Part shown: positions 39,699-50,852 of the stretch, piece after piece | Position numbering within the stretch: position 1 is the stretch's first letter | Layout of the letters: each line of letters begins with the position of its first letter | DNA from: Cylindrotheca closterium | Lineage: Eukaryota; Bacillariophyta; Bacillariophyceae; Bacillariales; Bacillariaceae | Direction of reading: 5' to 3' | Assembly: GCA_933822405.4 (NCBI GenBank) | Contig: CAKOGP040000213.1 | Coordinates: forward strand, 1 to 64,000 | DNA: 64,000 nt | Position numbers and translations under genes: made by a program | Notes under the pieces: generated by a model | The model's input: the letters and a program-made list of their open reading frames with translations, nothing else | The model's database searches: none | What the model was told of the DNA's origin: nothing

Positions 39699-41661
39699 TT
39701 ATAATGATTGCGATTTGGTGGAAGGTATCCAAGCCCCATGAAACTCCAAGGGAGACCTATTTCCAGTTGGTGCAGTGGCAAGAACGTTCATAGTCTTGGC
39801 ATCCAAAACCAAAAACTTGGTTTCTTGTTCTTTTCCAAAGTAAGCGTGGGTCAAAAGAACCCCATCATCCTCTTCGGTCCCATTGGGATCTGCCACAAAC
39901 GCAGGCTCGGAGACGTACACCGAGTCCTGCTGGAAGTATGCGGCAATCTTGTTTTCTTCCAAGTCAAACTTGAATAGACCCCAATTGTCATAATCTGGCG
40001 AACCAAGTGCATATGCTCCAAACGAATACACAAATCTTGGATGTGGTTGCTCACGAGGAGAGACAGCAGTGTCTGGACAAATGTCCTTTCCATGGTAGGA
40101 TCGAGAATATCTGGTCACTGGCAGCTCAAATCCTTGTTGAATATCTTCGTTCCATTCGACAGAAACCGTTTGTCTATTGAGATCACAATTGATATCGCAA
40201 AACTTGCCACCTTTGTGAATCTTGGATCGCCATTCCAATCCCTCTTTAGCTTGCTCCAGTCGCATAAACTGATGCTCTCCAGTCAACTGGTCTGGCTCCT
40301 TGTATGCACATAGACGAAGTGATACAATGGTACCGTCATCATTCGCAAGAAGCTCGGCTTGACTGATGCTGTGATAAAAGAATACCTTCTCATCCACTGA
40401 CTGATCCAACACGAGATCTCCCGAGTTTAGGTCGACTACCAGAACACGGGTACGATCCACTTGCTCCATTGCTCTCAGAAAGCCCAATTCAATCATTCTG
40501 GAAAGGTCGACATCGAGCCTCAGTGGTTGCACCACAATGACCGCATAGTTCTTGGATACTCCAAAGGAATGAAAGTAGGGAACCCCATCCTCGCAGGGGG
40601 TGCTAGCAACCACCTCGCGCTCCGAATTGCCATCAAGATGTGTACTCTCTTTAACCAAATTGATGACAGGGCCATCGAGTCCAAGTTCCACGGCAACATT
40701 GTAGGTATCGACTGTATCCGGGGCAGAACGTTCTCCTTGGGCGTAGAGTGGATGCGCTGTCATGTCGAATGAGCGAAACGTTCAATAATAAAAAGTGTTA
40801 GAAAGTTGCCATCCATGATCGTAATCAGAGGAGCCCAACAGTAAACTTACTCGTGCAGAGCATTTCATAACCTTTTGCTCCCTTGGCAAACTTGTTCATT
40901 GTGGATGACGACAGAGTATTCATGCTGTTCAAATCAACTTGGGTTCGCGGCGGAGCATCCGTCATGGCCGTAATTGGTTTGTTCGCTTCTGAGCGATTAG
41001 GCTGATAGTCCCAAATATTGACAGGGGTATTGTCAAACTTGGTAACTGTATTCCACAATGCTTCAGCTATTCGCATGGGACCAGCTTTTGGTTGCTTGGA
41101 ATGCATATCCAATACCGGTCCTGTGCCAACTCCAAATGGCAAGGAATTTGGGTTCTCTTTGTAGGCCTTATACCACATGCCTTCCAAGAATCGAGCTTGG
41201 TATTCGACGCTTGCGCCGGCATTCTCGTCTTCACTACTCTCAGTCGTCGTCGACTGAGTGATGCGATACGAATGAATCTTGGCCAAACCGTCAAAAATGT
41301 AGGAAAACATTTCGTCCTTGGTGGTCCAAATTCCACATCCATTTCGAATCAGCGTTCCTTGAACATAGGATGGAATATTTTGTTCCGTGTCTACCTCTAA
41401 TGATTTCCAAGTCCGAATCTCATTGGGAGCATCGGATATCCAATCAACAAAGTTGACATTCTTTGGTTGTTCATCTTGCTTGGTGATGGTTTGGCTTTTG
41501 GAAGGCGCGGCTTTTGGTTGGCTACTAAAAGCATGGGTAGCCCAGTCATGCTTGTCAAACACTGTTGTCGATAGAACAACGACGAGGATGAAAAGCTGAA
41601 AACTGCCGCTATGTAGCATCATTGTGGAATTTCGTTGTTGCTTGAGATTTTTATGATGCAA
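39699..41661 (-). CDS. Carotenoid cleavage oxygenase (RPE65/CCD family), 2 exons
   Basis: 622 residues; exons 41661-40851 and 40756-39699 joined over a 95-bp intron to give CTTHPLYAQG. Non-haem iron enzyme of the carotenoid oxygenase family, which cleaves polyene double bonds. The four iron-binding His of the family are seen: His272 (THPLYA), His333 (PYFHSFG), His399 (FFYHSIS) and His610 (LEFHGAWIP). Other family text: VQGTLIRNGCGIWTT, MFSYIFDGLAKIHSYR, and QQDSVYVSEPAFVADP with DDGVLLTHAYF. The N-terminus has a hydrophobic signal (LFILVVVLSTTVF) and then ATHAF-SSQP, close to the ASAF plastid-import motif, so plastid or plastid-envelope location is likely. The start is at 41661, or at the later ATG near 41622. 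Substrate unknown; beta-carotene, an apocarotenoid or a xanthophyll are possible. Confidence 0.93.
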
Positions 41662-41932
41662 TCGTCATCACAATGAAGAATGGAAATGAAGTCAGATGGG
41701 TCGTATCTCCAAATGTTCACAGTGATCAGAACCTCCGCCGCTGAGGTCATCATGTAATGGTGGATGAAGGCCGATTTGACTATTAGCAAATCTACCAGCA
41801 TACTTCAGAAAGATTAAAATATGTACAATAATAAAGTAGTTAAACAAAAACTGTGTCGACTCTTTTCCCACTTGGTTGTCGCAAGATGTTCATTCCCCAG
41901 GTCATGAGACGGCAGCCTAAAGGGGATATTTT

Positions 41933-42640
41933 TTAAGAGCTGTACTCTTCAATAAGATCTGTGAATCCTTGTACTGTCTCAATTTGTTGCGCCTCTTCCA
42001 ATTTTTCCTGTTTCCCATCCTTTTTCACCACAGTCAAGCATGGCACCGTAGAAATTCCCAATTCAGTGGCGGCATGCTTCCTCAGGTTCTTCAATTTGTC
42101 CTTATATATAGGACTCTTCAAAATGCTCCGTATTTGATCTTCATCTGTGAAACCAGCCTTAGCAGCTGCCTCAACAATTGCCTCGGGATCACCAACCGAC
42201 TTTCCAATAGAACAGTGAATTTGAAATAGAGCATCCATCAATTTGAGCTGTTGTGCTTGGGATGCAGTCTCGGAAGCCCAGATCATCAGGCAGTGGGCTT
42301 TAGCCGAGTTTCCTATCAGCCCCTTTCCTGTAAATGCAACACCCAAAGGCTTGAATTTACTTCCCAGTTCTTCAATCATGGGATCTAGAGCCGCTGGTGG
42401 AATCAGATTGGACAAGAACTTGTACTTGTCCACTCCTTCGGCTGGCAAGGAGTCATCCAGCTGGAACGGTCTGAAAGAAATGACTAGCTTCTCCTCTTCT
42501 GGCTTTAAAGACATGGCTCTTGTCAACCGAAGAAACTCCAAATAACAGTACGGGCAGGTGAAGTCTGAGAAGAGGACAAACTTTGCCTTTTCCGACCCGA
42601 CCCTTACATTGCTGTCTTTCTGAATAATAGGTTGGAGCAT
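41933..42640 (-). CDS. DsbA-family (FrnE-like) thioredoxin-fold oxidoreductase
   Basis: Single-exon 235-residue protein. The thioredoxin-fold start FVLFSDFTCPYCYLEFLRL has the active-site Cys29-Pro-Tyr-Cys32. A helical insertion follows (VDKYKFLSNLIPP, GNSAKAHCLMIWA, KLMDALFQIHCSIG), then the cis-proline region LGISTVPCLTV. This is the order of FrnE/2-hydroxychromene-2-carboxylate isomerase-type DsbA proteins, in which C-PYC and VP before a hydrophobic strand are conserved. Enzyme class is probably a thiol:disulphide oxidoreductase. No signal peptide, so a cytosolic location. Length matches the family (about 210-240). Confidence 0.9.
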   Translation of the reverse strand: MLQPIIQKDSNVRVGSEKAKFVLFSDFTCPYCYLEFLRLTRAMSLKPEEEKLVISFRPFQLDDSLPAEGVDKYKFLSNLIPPAALDPMIEELGSKFKPLGVAFTGKGLIGNSAKAHCLMIWASETASQAQQLKLMDALFQIHCSIGKSVGDPEAIVEAAAKAGFTDEDQIRSILKSPIYKDKLKNLRKHAATELGISTVPCLTVVKKDGKQEKLEEAQQIETVQGFTDLIEEYSS

Positions 42641-43970
42641 CGCAGGAAGGCAACACTGAGGTCAGTCATCCATTCTGAAAGCAAGAATAAGGAGGTAGAT
42701 ATACTACAGTAACAAACATACCGCAATGCAGTTTCCCATGGTAATGCAAATGCAACCAATGAAGTAACACGGATGCTTATAGAGTATGAGGAACAAGAAT
42801 AGTATGAGGGACAACATTAAAAGAAAAAGCGATGCGCACCTTCCTACGCTACGATGCAGCAGATAGCTGGGGGATTCATCCCCAAACTCGCTTTATGGGT
42901 CACCCCCAAATCTTGCAATACCACAATATGTAGTACTATTTTTGTGGACCCCAACTACCAATTATTTCAATCAGCCCTCCCGGGCGGCGCCTGCAGCGGG
43001 TTACAACACAGAAAATCTAAATAAGTGGGGGCATGCGGGGAATGAAAGGTTACAGAGAAGAACCCACAATCCTTAACATAACGGTAGTAGCTCCAACCGA
43101 CGACGAGGAGTGGGAAGTTCAACTGGTGTATCTACTAGTTAAATTTGTGCAACAGGGTAATGCCGGTACCACGGACAATACACGTAGGTCTGCAAAGTTA
43201 TGGAAGAAGCAGATATCGTACCGGGAGTTTGGCTCCCTTTTTGATGTTGTCTGTTCCGTCCGTCCGATCCGCCTAATGCACAGTGTTGAAGAATATGGTA
43301 CTCGTATCTTATATTTTATCATGGATTCGTTCAACCTTCCAATAGCCTTGGTGGGAAAATTCTACTATTAGATCTTATAGATCAAGGTATATTGAGCAGG
43401 ATTATTACAATATGATTCTACGAATTGAGCATATTTGAGCAGAAAGTCGGACTAGATATTCAAATTGAAAGAAAGCAGTAGTAGATATAAACAAAACTAT
43501 ACAGTATAGGACATCGTCGATTTTCGGAAACTACAAAATTGCCATTTTCGTTACCCCCACGGCTATTTCGCCGCTTCTTTTTGCCTGCCATACCCACATG
43601 AGTATTACGCAGTAGGATTATCTCAACATGTTTATATTCAGATTTGAAATTGTGTCGCCGTGCACGTGTACCTATCAGTAGACAAAACTCCTTTTCGACC
43701 GCAGCTATCAAAATTTTGCGGTTGCTGACGCGCACTTTGAACTTTTCAAAGCATAAAATATGTACACGTATATATATAAACAATATGATGTGATAATGGC
43801 GGATAGATGTACTTTTGTGGTGCGATTCCGGAAGTTACGGTATCAACGAATCTTTTGAAAATGTACTTTTGTGGTGCGATTCGATTCGTCAAGTGATGCA
43901 ATCGCGGCATATATATATAAAATATTGCAAAATATTCAACATATACTTTTGTCGTGTGGTTGGGATTTTG
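42641..43970. other. Intergenic region with a direct repeat
   Basis: About 1.3 kb. A 112-codon ORF (43033-43371) has no recognised features and is not called. ATGTACTTTTGTGGTGCGAT starts both at 43807 and at 43861 (the copies share 22 bases), and a decayed third copy lies near 43941. Confidence 0.5.
43807..43882. repeat. Direct repeat pair, spacing 54 bp
   Basis: A 22-bp sequence beginning ATGTACTTTTGTGG occurs at 43807-43828 and 43861-43882, with a degenerate third copy at about 43941. It lies next to the left end of the duplicated gene block. Confidence 0.85.
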
Positions 43971-44046
43971 CACATGTCGTGCAGGTTCCAAATCGTGGGG
44001 TACACCCAGGCCGCGTCTCGTTTGAGTGATGATCACTCTAGACTTG

Positions 44047-44825
44047 CAGGCTGTTGAATCAATCGAGCTACTCACTTGACAGTAGCTATGCAGATGAATC
44101 TATTATAGTTGTATCACAATATTTTATCAAATCATCCATCGATTTCATCAAGCCGCGGCCGCAGTGGGCATGCTAGCCACGAGGCTCTCGAGAAAACCTT
44201 GGAGGTGGCGTAGTCGCGAAATGTAACCTTTATCCACCATGACCACGTAGATGGAAACCAAGTACCCGACGCAGGAATTCCGCAAGTCCTTGTCCCCAAT
44301 CTGCAGATTGGCCAATGCAGTATTGTTATATACCACAAAGAGAAACAAGGGATTGTGCTCGATGTCTTCTTGTGACGAATTGTATGCCAATGTATACAAT
44401 TGCTTTGCTCTGTGAAGGTATTGGGGTGACCTTTCCTTGTCTAGAAGCAGTAGTGCCACCAAGTGGTGAGCAAGCGCTGTATTGAAAATGAGAATGGATG
44501 CAATGATGGCATAATCAGTCACGTTGGGAGGCAACGGAATGGCATGACTGTACATAAATGTTTGAGTTCCACATGTACGGTCGTCTTCCTGAATGTTAGC
44601 ATGAAGCATGCACTGATCGGTTGAGCTTTCAGGTGAGGAGGAGGAGCTTCTCACAGGAGGAAGCATGCGGTTGCCTTCATCATGTTGTTCTTGCTGCGTT
44701 GGTACTGGGACGCTGTCAAGGGAGTGTAATGCCGACGAAGCTGACACAAGCGCACTGCAGTAGTCTCTAGCTTGGAGGAAAGCAATGGTTTGTTGATTCT
44801 GAATGATAACAGTTTGAAGCGACAT
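44047..44825. repeat. Duplicated block, left copy (offset 2026 bp)
   Basis: Sequence from CAGGCTGTTGAATC (44047) to the gene start at 44825 recurs at 46073-46851 with a constant 2026-bp offset and no indel. From about 44047 to about 44595 I see one mismatch (44134 or so, C against T); further right, mismatches cluster. Confidence 0.9.
44148..44825 (-). CDS. Helical-repeat (TPR-like) protein, tandem copy A
   Basis: 225-residue single-exon protein, start at MSLQTVIIQNQQTI (44825), which is conserved in copy B; an in-frame ATG 17 residues upstream exists but is not shared. Predicted all-helical: IAFLQARDYCSALVSASSAL (TPR-like helix pair), a Ser/Glu linker with EQHDEGNRMLPPVRSSSSS, a Cys-containing segment, IIASILIFNTALAHHLVALL with LDKERSPQYLHRAKQLYTLAY, and FVVYNNTALANLQIGD. 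The helical half resembles the protein at 21733-22542. Function unknown; the family looks lineage-specific and multi-copy. Confidence 0.8.
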   Translation of the reverse strand: MSLQTVIIQNQQTIAFLQARDYCSALVSASSALHSLDSVPVPTQQEQHDEGNRMLPPVRSSSSSPESSTDQCMLHANIQEDDRTCGTQTFMYSHAIPLPPNVTDYAIIASILIFNTALAHHLVALLLLDKERSPQYLHRAKQLYTLAYNSSQEDIEHNPLFLFVVYNNTALANLQIGDKDLRNSCVGYLVSIYVVMVDKGYISRLRHLQGFLESLVASMPTAAAA

Positions 44826-46072
44826 TGTCTCCATCTTTTTGTTTGGTTTGGAAAATTTTATTGGAAGTTTCCTCACAATTCGAGAACACGAACCGGTCGT
44901 ATCGTAATTCAGTCATCGACTTTCCACAAAGCTTTTCTTGAATTCCCGTCTTCTTCAACTCACTGCGTTACATCCACGCTCCTTATTTTCAATAAAATTG
45001 GGAAAGTTTATTCACTCTCCGACTGGTACTGTACCGGTAGGTTGTTTCGTCCTTGGTTCGTTCTTTTACTAGTCTCCGAGGAAAATTTATTCGAAAGCGA
45101 AGGAGGCCAGAAAGCTTTTGTCTCCAGAAGGAGGTGCGTACACGGTACACGTGTACCTACAGTTCCGTCACAAAGTTTCCGGTGACGAATGTCCGCGTCA
45201 CCCATCGTGGTACTCGTACTGGTTCCGGTTTGCTCCAAATCCGCAAACCCTAAGCAACGTCTCCTCCATTTATATAGTTCTCTCGGATTTCGTTTCTTTC
45301 GGACGCTCCTTATTTTACTAGGTTTGTTCCTCCATTGTTTCGAGATAGCGCCTCCGCGGAAGAAGATTGATATGAAACAGAAAAAGGAGGTGCCACCAGC
45401 GCCATTAGTCTTAATTCGACGGGACCCTCAGTCTTACTACAGCAGCTGGGACTTGTCATTTTTGTGACAAGATATCCTGGTTACTCTGTGTCGGCAAACC
45501 AACAGCATCTGGCAAACACCAGCAGCATATCTTGAACCTGTTATTTCTTGCTCGATTATTGGTTGTTCTCGTTTGCCCCCTGTCCCCTCCTTCTTGTTGA
45601 CAAAAATAATGAAGAAATTTCTCACTTCGAATGTAAATGTTCAGAATCAGTTCTAGGACCTACTATAAGCCACATAAATGGTGATTATTATCAAACCGAG
45701 TGAGCCATTCACGACCATTGCTTTCCACAGACTCACTTGCCCTCAATAATCATTCCTGGCAATGTCTTCCTCAACGATCTTGGGAAAGGATGTCAATGAA
45801 CATCGTCCACAATTAGCTGCCACCATGCAACACAATGAATTTGTCAATCAAACAGTATTGGCGGTCAAAACGCAATTGGCTCAATACTGACTCAATTACA
45901 GTGTGGTACCTGGAAGCTAAAAATAAGTGTGCGAGGTACCTGATATGCAGCCATCGTGCAGGTTTGCGGTGGTGTAGACCTAGCACAAGTTGAAGGATCT
46001 TATTTGCGATGCAGTTTGTTGGGACACTGCGGAACGTCCAGAGTCTCTTTTGAGTGATTATCACCGGACCTA
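44826..46072. other. Upstream region of copy A and left flank of copy B
   Basis: About 1.25 kb, no gene supported. Blocks of its sequence recur upstream of copy B: TGTTTCGAGATAGCG (about 45338 and 47209), GACGGGACCCTCAGTCTTAC against GAACGGGACCGTCAGTCTTTC (about 45419 and 47265), so the duplication includes 5' flanks. Confidence 0.6.
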
Positions 46073-46851
46073 CAGGCTGTTGAATCAATCGAGCTACTCA
46101 CTTGACAGTAGCTATGCAGATGAATCTATTATAGTTGTATCACAATATTTTATCAAATTATCCATCGATTTCATCAAGCCGCGGCCGCAGTGGGCATGCT
46201 AGCCACGAGGCTCTCGAGAAAACCTTGGAGGTGGCGTAGTCGCGAAATGTAACCTTTATCCACCATGACCACGTAGATGGAAACCAAGTACCCGACGCAG
46301 GAATTCCGCAAGTCCTTGTCCCCAATCTGCAGATTGGCCAATGCAGTATTGTTATATACCACAAAGAGAAACAAGGGATTGTGCTCGATGTCTTCTTGTG
46401 ACGAATTGTATGCCAATGTATACAATTGCTTTGCTCTGTGAAGGTATTGGGGTGACCTTTCCTTGTCTAGAAGCAGTAGTGCCACCAAGTGGTGAGCAAG
46501 CGCTGTATTGAAAATGAGAATGGATGCAATGATGGCATAATCAGTCACGTTGGGAGGCAACGGAATGGCATGACTGTACATAAATGTTTGAGTTCCACAT
46601 GTACGGTCGTCTTCCTGAATGTTGAAATGAAGCATGCACTGATCGATTGAGCTTTCAGGTGAGGAGGAGGAGCTTCTCACATGAGGAAGCATGCGGTTGC
46701 CTTCATCATGTTGTTCTTGCTGCGTGGGTACTGGGACGCTGTCAAGGGAGTGTAATGCCGACGAAGCTGACACAAGTGCACTGTAGTAGTCTTTAGCTTC
46801 GAGGAAAGCAATGGTTTGTTGATTCTGATTGATAACAGTTTGAAGCGACAT
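46073..46851. repeat. Duplicated block, right copy
   Basis: Counterpart of 44047-44825. It is essentially identical over the 3' half of the gene and the 3' flank and differs in the 5' half of the gene. Confidence 0.9.
46174..46851 (-). CDS. Helical-repeat (TPR-like) protein, tandem copy B
   Basis: 225 residues, the same length as copy A, start MSLQTVINQNQQTI. An upstream in-frame extension to 47079 exists, but its sequence is not shared with copy A and is taken as non-coding. Substitutions against copy A are all in the first half: IIQNQ to INQNQ, LQARDYC to LEAKDYY, LPPVRSS to LPHVRSS, SSTDQ to SSIDQ, and LHANI to LHFNI. The C-terminal about 140 residues appear identical. Both copies keep intact frames. 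Confidence 0.8.
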   Translation of the reverse strand: MSLQTVINQNQQTIAFLEAKDYYSALVSASSALHSLDSVPVPTQQEQHDEGNRMLPHVRSSSSSPESSIDQCMLHFNIQEDDRTCGTQTFMYSHAIPLPPNVTDYAIIASILIFNTALAHHLVALLLLDKERSPQYLHRAKQLYTLAYNSSQEDIEHNPLFLFVVYNNTALANLQIGDKDLRNSCVGYLVSIYVVMVDKGYISRLRHLQGFLESLVASMPTAAAA

Positions 46852-47982
46852 TTTGTATCTTCTTCTATAGTTTTCGGGAATATGAGCGGAAGTTACAATA
46901 GAACCGTAACATCCGCCCGATTTTTTACTATCCTCGATTTTTTCGAGAGACATGTACCGCTTAGGAAGTTTGATGCGAAAGCGAAGGACACGCCACCATC
47001 CGGTCCTAAAGCTTTTTTTGCCTTTATCAGGCAGGTAAACGTGTACATACAGCAGGTTCCAGGTGACGCCAAACCCCAAGTATTTTCTCGGAGGAAGATT
47101 GAGCCCACGGGACCCTTCCAGAACCTATAAATAATATTTGACGGGACCCTGAGACGTCCTGGAACCCAGTTTCACGCCTTTTACTTTGTTAGGTCTGTTC
47201 CTCGATTTGTTTCGAGATAGCGTCTCAGCCGAGGAAGATTGATTTTGAAGCGAAGGTGCCACTAATTGAACGGGACCGTCAGTCTTTCTGCAACAGCTGG
47301 AACTTGTTCACTACTGCAATCTGTTTCGAGATAGCGTTTCCGAGGACGAAACGATTCAAGGCACCCGGTTTGCTCAATGGCTGTTCCCGTTCGTTTGAGG
47401 CTCAAGAGACGGATCTCCAGAGACAAAGAAGCAACTTTTTATCACACTGTTTTGATTTCCTTTCGGGCTACAGTCGCAGTATTTGCTCGAAGCAATCACT
47501 AATAAGCCCAATTTTCGTCTTCTTTGATCAAACTAGTAGGTGCTCCTGCTACTACCCGCTACTAATACCACCGGTACAACATACAACACGATACCCCAGA
47601 AATTGCAAAACAATTTTTTTATCCCACATCATTTGGGGGCGAGGATCGATATATATTCAATTCGGGTTGCTACCACGAAGGCATAGCTCCCCTTTTTATC
47701 GATTGTAGCACAACGATATAAAACACCATCGCAATGCTGCATGAAACCAAAATACCAATACCAATAACAGTAACAGTAACAATTACAATGACAACAGTGA
47801 TACATACACCCACACCCACACACACCCACATATATACATGCAAACAGCAACAGCGCATTCGCCATAAATTGTAATGCGTTGAAAAGGAACTCAACAAACT
47901 TTCCACGGAAACCAAACCAATAATGATTTCATATCACAGGACAGTGAAGACTCTGCAATGATCATGCGACCCATGTCAACCG
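46852..47982. other. Intergenic region
   Basis: About 1.1 kb. The left part is the 5' flank of copy B (duplicated). It also holds a CAATACCAATACCAATAACAGTAACAGTAACAA run of 6-bp repeats (about 47752-47790) and a CACACCCA repeat (about 47812-47830). No gene. Confidence 0.55.
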
Positions 47983-49518
47983 TTGGCGAATAAGGGTAAA
48001 CGGACCATGGAGACAATATTTATGAACTTCTCCTTCAGAATGACCCACAAGCTCTACATAAGACGACTTGATTGGACCATTGTTCAATGCGATGGCGCCA
48101 TGGACAAGCTGCACGATGAGAACGCGTCATCGATTTCTCCTTTGAATGCCACCTTGAATGATGCCTTGGGCAGAATTCTTGTCTTTTGCCAATCGCGAAT
48201 CTTGATGAATCGACAGCTTCCACGCGAATTTGTCGGGGGCTTTCTGTTTGGAGATGCGATCGGATTGGATTGGATTGATTCGACTCTTATTGGGGCTGAA
48301 AAGCGAATGTTATCGGAGCCCATCTTGGAACTAATGGCGAAAGAATCTCTTCCGGATCATCACGATTTCATGGACAAGGATATAGTGACTTTACAAGATG
48401 CTGCCAGTGAACTCAATAAGTCCTATGTCAAGCCATTTTGCATTGTCATGTGTCAAAAGTGGTTCATTCCCATCCAACCCAAGCCCAAATTGATCGACTT
48501 TTGAGATAATATACCACAAAAGTACGTCAAGCACCGACGATGCATCTTGTTGGGCAAGGCCAACGATAAACAGCCACTATCACAATACTTATGAACAAGA
48601 AGTTCGACTTACGGAACTTACGGAACGAGTCAGTCGAGGAAATACATGTCATTCTTTTCCATGCAGTTTTCCGCAGCGTTTAAAAGTCACTGCTCTCAAG
48701 ATTGTCGATCTCATTCATGAGACCCCGGAAGAAGTGGTTCAAATTCCCGACGCACCAAGTCGAGACGGTCCCACGCACGAATGGCAGCCGTCATTCATGC
48801 ACAATGATGCTGTCATCTTTCCCATGCTTGCGAGAAATTGGGATTGGAGTACACGGGACGATTTTCCAAGCAAAAACCAATTGAAGAAGATGAAATGGGG
48901 CCTATCATGGAGCAATTTTTGGTGTTTGTTGACACTGTGCCAATCTTTAGAGAGTTGGCTATCGAGTGTCTTGGTGACATGCTGGATTTCCAGAAGAAGA
49001 AAAATGGTCGAGCTGATTCAGCCTTGTCTCAGATACTTTGCCAGGAGCTTAACAAGCAACGAATCAGTCTCTGCACAAATGGTCCGAGGCGAAAATTGCC
49101 GTGACCGCCGCCACTTATCATTTGAAGCACTTGCAACAAGCCCGGCAAAATGTTCAGTGCAAGGATGTTTTTGCACCAGCTATGGGAGAATTGGAAAACG
49201 TGGTGCTTGCGGCATATTTGAAAGCCGTATTGGTACAGGACTTGGGCATTACTGTAGCTCCACTGCCAACCAATTCCTAAATCGCTCTTTGGCAAGGCTT
49301 TGAAAAACATTGGAGAGCTCTTTCAAAAATCCAAGGAAACCCCAAGCCAATGCGATGGTGAATGGGATCGATTCGTCTGCATTGCCAAGTTTTTGGAGAC
49401 CCATTCTCTTTCTGAGCTGAAGGATTCCTTGGCCATGGGTGTCTTTTTGCTCTCGCTAGCCGAGATGTCAAGATCATGTTGGTCGCCTGTCACTAGCACC
49501 AAGCATCACCCAGACTAA
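47983..49518 (+). pseudogene. Frameshifted gene relic, family unknown
   Basis: A protein-like first part, 47983-48504 (from METIFMNFSFR to KPKLIDF, with NDALGRILVFCQSRILMNRQ), ends at a stop. Protein-like sequence then resumes at about 48675 (VTALKIVDLIHETPEEVVQI, FMHNDAVIFPML) and moves between frames: to EYTGRFSKQKPIEEDEMGP and FVDTVPIFRELAIECLGDML (48838-49070), then VTAATYHLKHLQQARQ and VVLAAYLKAVLVQDLGITVA (about 49090-49270), and finally LFGKALKNIGELFQ and CIAKFLETHSLSELK to a stop at 49518. At least three 1-base frame changes occur without splice sites between the parts, so it reads as a pseudogene, or possibly as an assembly with indel errors. The family is not recognised; the sequence is mainly helical. 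Confidence 0.5.
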
Positions 49519-49646
49519 ATTGCTCTCACCAAATAATTAGCCAATTTTGGATCACAACGGTGAGAGAGATTTGGATCAATGATAAACTGATAGTCACAAT
49601 AATCATGAGTCAAAAGTTCGTCCATATTGCATTAGGTACTGCTATT

Positions 49647-50090
49647 TTAACCAATGCGTGTTATAATATCTATCGGAATGAGTCGCTTTCTATTTTGGGC
49701 GGCTCGTTCAACTTTGGTATGTCTCCATACAATGCTTGGTCCTCCAAAATGTTCTTGCTGATTCCCGAATGAATCCTCGTCCACGTCAATGGTGACAGAT
49801 GCGTCATCCACTCGTGGCTGCTGTGCCGCCATTATAAGATCCTTCAAGTCGACTTCAATGCTGCCCCCTTCAGCGACAAATTTATCCATGATGGCTTCCG
49901 CCATGGTATCCTCCATGAACAGTTCGACGGCTTGGCGAATGGCTGCCGGCCGGCAGTATCTTGTTTAGAGCAGGGAATCTCCTCTGAAAAACAGCATCAA
50001 CTTTTCGTTTGCACAATTTGTATTGGCTTTCGAGCTCTTCGATGGGTCTGGTGTTTGTATTGAGTTCAAAAGTTTCAAGGAGATGGATCG
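49647..50090 (-). pseudogene. Second short coding relic, family unknown
   Basis: On the minus strand, one frame (about 50090-49950) reads ETFELNTNTRPIEELESQYK with LCKRKVDAVFQRRFPALNKI, then a one-base shift leads into AIRQAVELFMEDTMAEAIMD with KFVAEGGSIEVDLKDLIMAA and VTIDVDEDSFGNQQE. It resembles a decayed gene of acidic, helical type. Not recognised. Confidence 0.4.
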
Positions 50091-50852
50091 ATGGTTTTCA
50101 GTTTGATGTATGATTTATGATGGAACGGCGGGTAATAATACTGTACCGGTAAACCGATATAAATAGTTCATAGTGCCGATAGAACACTACTGTATAACAA
50201 AAGTAGCCGCGGGGGCTCTAGACAGTGCGCGTCAGCAGGGGAAACCAAGAGGGGAGAGACTGCTAACGTATGCGGTGCATAATGTTGGAGAGAAACCAGA
50301 ACCCTTGACACATAGGTAACCGAAACAGAACAGTAGTATCTCGCCTGCATGTGCCAATCTATACTGGTACAAGTACTATACAAGTACAGGTAAGTCTGCA
50401 GAGTGTTGGACAAAGACAATCATCCCCTTTTAGTCGTCTGCTGTGTATTCAATTTGGACTATCTCTGTTCTTCGTTTTTGAAAATCGAATTATCGGACTA
50501 CACTGACCGATACCACCAGTACACGAACAATATGACGTACAGTATGACGCACTTTCGCATTCTCAACTCACATCATCACAATTTACAATTCTCAACGTAA
50601 ATGCGGTGTGCCTGTAACGTAACAACATTGCAGCATAGCAACACGACAAACAACTTTCAATTGCCGGTCGAAATGTTAATAACTTCTTAGCGATCTCGCT
50701 ACTTCCGAATCTTGGGTATTTAACCCTGGTAGGACACTGTCGTGATAGAAGAATCTGATGGAGCATGGCTGGCTGAAGGAGCGAGTATCCTCGGCAGAAA
50801 GCCATGTCATGGATTGGATGCTTGATAAGTGAGATTCTATGCGGATATTATT
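50091..50852. other. Intergenic region
   Basis: About 760 bp downstream of the HSF gene. It contains TGTACCGGTAAACCG (about 50143) and a CTGGTACAAGTACTATACAAGTACAGG stretch of GTAC motifs (50364-50390). No gene. The 83-codon ORF at 50168-50419 is not supported. Confidence 0.4.

Noticed and set aside
43033..43371. 112-codon plus-strand ORF
   Set aside because: No recognised motif, no repeat or splice context; length is compatible with chance.
46852..47079. N-terminal extension of helical protein copy B
   Set aside because: Not shared with copy A, whose upstream frame differs; the common start is MSLQT.
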